From positions 1-13,804 of the forward strand of contig JALVAI010000029.1 in NCBI GenBank assembly GCA_027011235.1: a stretch of 13,804 nt of DNA. Reading direction: 5' to 3'. This document shows positions 12,323 to 13,804 of this stretch, piece by piece. A program made the translations under genes and the position numbers. Each line of letters starts with the position of its first letter. Position 1 is the stretch's first letter. Under the pieces are notes generated by a model that did not search any database, was not told the origin of the DNA, and saw only the letters and a list, made by a program, of their open reading frames with translations. The stretch is from Desulfobulbaceae bacterium (GTDB lineage: Bacteria; Desulfobacterota; Desulfobulbia; Desulfobulbales; Desulfobulbaceae).

Positions 12323-13804
12323 TCAGTGATCAGGGTCCAGCCCTTGCTGCGCCAGAATGAGCAGTACAGTTGTCGCCGCTGTCCTTTTCAACACCCTTGG
12401 CATTGCAGAAAGGTCCTTGCCAAGCAAATCGGGCGCCACAGGCCCCTCTGTTCTCGGCAGGGCCAACAGGCCAAGATAGCGGCGCACTCTCATTCTGGTA
12501 AGCGTGCCGATCCAGAGGGGAACGGAATTATCCAGCAGCACATCAGCCGGCCAGAAGCGAAGGGCGAGGAATTCATTGGTTGCCTGTGCATGCGGCAGGC
12601 TGTGAACAAGCAGCAGCGCCTCATTACGACCGTCATGGAACTGCGGCAACACCGGCAGACTGTTCCAGCGGGATTTTGGCATCAGCCAGTGCAGAACCGT
12701 TGTCGGGGTCAGCGGAAGCGGCCGATGCCAGCCTGCGCCCTGTAATGCTTTTTCAATCTCCGTGAGGTTACCCCCATACTGCAGGTTGATCGGCTGCTCA
12801 TCTTCCCCGCCAAGATCAAAACGGTATGCCGGCAAATCCTGCCATCCGGACCAAAGCCACTGTTTTATGGTCATCCGAACCACGGGATGACGCTGCCGGT
12901 AGCGAATACGGTGGTCATGAAAACCGGTTGCCCAATGCAAGGTAACCAGCAGCAGAAAGATCAGCAGAGAAAATCGAAACAGGCCGGGACAGGAAATGCG
13001 CCTGCCGCCATGCAGGAAGACTACGGTCATGACGATCAGCCAGGCCGTTCCCAGGCTGAACCCGCCCACCACATCTGCAAGCCAATGGGCGCCGAGATAC
13101 AGCCGGGAAAACCCTATGGTAAGGACAAGAAACAACGAAAGAGCAAATGGAAGCCAACGGATTCTGGCCGTAACCTCACGACTGCAGAGCAGGGCCAGAA
13201 AACCATAGATGACAAGGGACGTGGTTGCATGGCTGGAGGGAAAGGCCCAATGGACAGCGCCGCCATATATGTCAACCGGCCGCGGTAGCCGAACCGCCTC
13301 CTTGATCAGGATGACCAGGGCAAAGCCGCCGGCAATGGTCATGGCAAAAACCAGGGCGGCAAAACGTTTTCCACAGATAAAAAGACGAACCAGGACCGAT
13401 ACGGCCAGGGGTATGGTCACCGCCGCATCTCCGGTCATGGTCATGGCCACCATGATCACATCTCCCCAAGGGGTACGAAGCCCCTGCAGCAAATGATACA
13501 GGGATGTACCGGCCCGGACAAGAGGATCACCGGTCACCACATCCTCGGTGATACCGAAAAAGAGTAGGCAGGCGCCGATAAACAACAGGGACAGGACCAG
13601 CAGGGTCCGGGACGAGGGGGCCTTTTTGTCAAAAAGAGCGCCCAGCCATTGGCGCAGGAGGTGAGAATTGTCGGTAAAAGAGACAAGCCTCTGTTCCCAT
13701 CCGGCCCAATGAGAGGAACAAAAGCGAAACAATTTGTGAAAGAGGCTGAAGGCAACCCAGAGCAAGACGCACAAAATAGCAAGCAGAAGCGCCAGGCGGC
13801 CGGC
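12323..13804 (-). CDS. PAP2-family phosphatase with LssY-like C-terminal domain, 5'-truncated by window edge
   Basis: Integral membrane lipid-phosphatase-type protein; 493 residues are visible and the frame is open to the right edge. The visible start (GRLALLLAILCVLLWVAFSL) is a membrane helix, so the true start lies outside. The PAP2 catalytic signature is complete: KEAVRLPRP (about 168-176 of the visible part), PSSHATTS (189-196) and SRLYLGAHWLAD (233-244), with four to six membrane helices around them. The last 180 residues (from about HPVVRMTIKQWLW) match the LssY_C-type domain, predicted to face the periplasm or cytoplasm. In many bacteria this PAP2-LssY block is fused behind a DedA (VTT) domain, which fits the helix entering at the edge. 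The substrate is probably a lipid phosphate such as undecaprenyl or phosphatidylglycerol phosphate; this is an inference. A TTG at 13774 is not a credible start. Confidence 0.88.
   Translation of the reverse strand, partial: AGRLALLLAILCVLLWVAFSLFHKLFRFCSSHWAGWEQRLVSFTDNSHLLRQWLGALFDKKAPSSRTLLVLSLLFIGACLLFFGITEDVVTGDPLVRAGTSLYHLLQGLRTPWGDVIMVAMTMTGDAAVTIPLAVSVLVRLFICGKRFAALVFAMTIAGGFALVILIKEAVRLPRPVDIYGGAVHWAFPSSHATTSLVIYGFLALLCSREVTARIRWLPFALSLFLVLTIGFSRLYLGAHWLADVVGGFSLGTAWLIVMTVVFLHGGRRISCPGLFRFSLLIFLLLVTLHWATGFHDHRIRYRQRHPVVRMTIKQWLWSGWQDLPAYRFDLGGEDEQPINLQYGGNLTEIEKALQGAGWHRPLPLTPTTVLHWLMPKSRWNSLPVLPQFHDGRNEALLLVHSLPHAQATNEFLALRFWPADVLLDNSVPLWIGTLTRMRVRRYLGLLALPRTEGPVAPDLLGKDLSAMPRVLKRTAATTVLLILAQQGLDPDH

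Overview
The window reads as a chromosomal stretch from a Desulfobulbales-like member of the Desulfobacterota (former Deltaproteobacteria). That is an inference from gene content: a selenium-metabolism-type YedF start, an EF-G of the spirochaete/planctomycete/delta-proteobacterial 'spdEFG1' type, a eukaryotic-type HisA, an HDOD protein and a PilZ protein, with moderate G+C. There are no rRNAs, tRNAs, CRISPR arrays or intact transposases. Twelve of the thirteen protein genes lie on the minus strand; the exception is a shikimate-kinase-like gene.

Left part (1-2580). The minus strand carries an HDOD signalling protein with a good sigma70-type promoter, then an MBL-fold hydrolase, then the first 36 codons of yedF, which runs off the left edge. 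Between the HDOD promoter and the next operon is a 300-base gene-free stretch (about 2272-2580). It holds a strongly folded element: a 22-base-arm stem closing over an inner hairpin and a GGTAAGCGA loop. Its G-T pairs indicate a plus-strand RNA. A second element with the same motif blocks in the same order lies at about 11973-12080. These two elements are the best candidate in the window for something unannotated. A relationship to HEARO/OMEGA (IscB-associated) RNAs is my leading but unproven guess.

Middle part (2581-8497). The minus strand carries fusA (spdEFG1 type), a P-loop RecA-like ATPase, a eukaryotic-type hisA and a 58-residue ribbon-helix-helix-like protein that overlaps the end of hisA, closed by a hairpin plus T-run terminator. 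Upstream of fusA is about 480 bases without a gene, then a membrane-anchored coiled-coil protein of unknown function with its own strong terminator. This gene diverges from the shikimate-kinase-like gene across a promoter region holding a perfect inverted repeat.

Right part (8498-13804). The kinase-like gene overlaps by 9 bases, tail to tail, a minus-strand pair of metalloprotease genes: a Ste24-type M48 membrane protease, and a SprT-like plus DUF2786 protein coupled to it by an ATGA overlap. Upstream lies a small PilZ gene whose transcript leader contains a 9-bp perfect inverted repeat. After the second RNA-like element and a terminator comes a PAP2 phosphatase / LssY_C protein. Its reading frame is open to the right edge, so it is probably the C-terminal two-thirds of a DedA-PAP2-LssY fusion.

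The HDOD and PilZ proteins suggest second-messenger-type signalling, and the DedA/PAP2, M48 and coiled-coil proteins suggest envelope work. No single pathway links the whole window.
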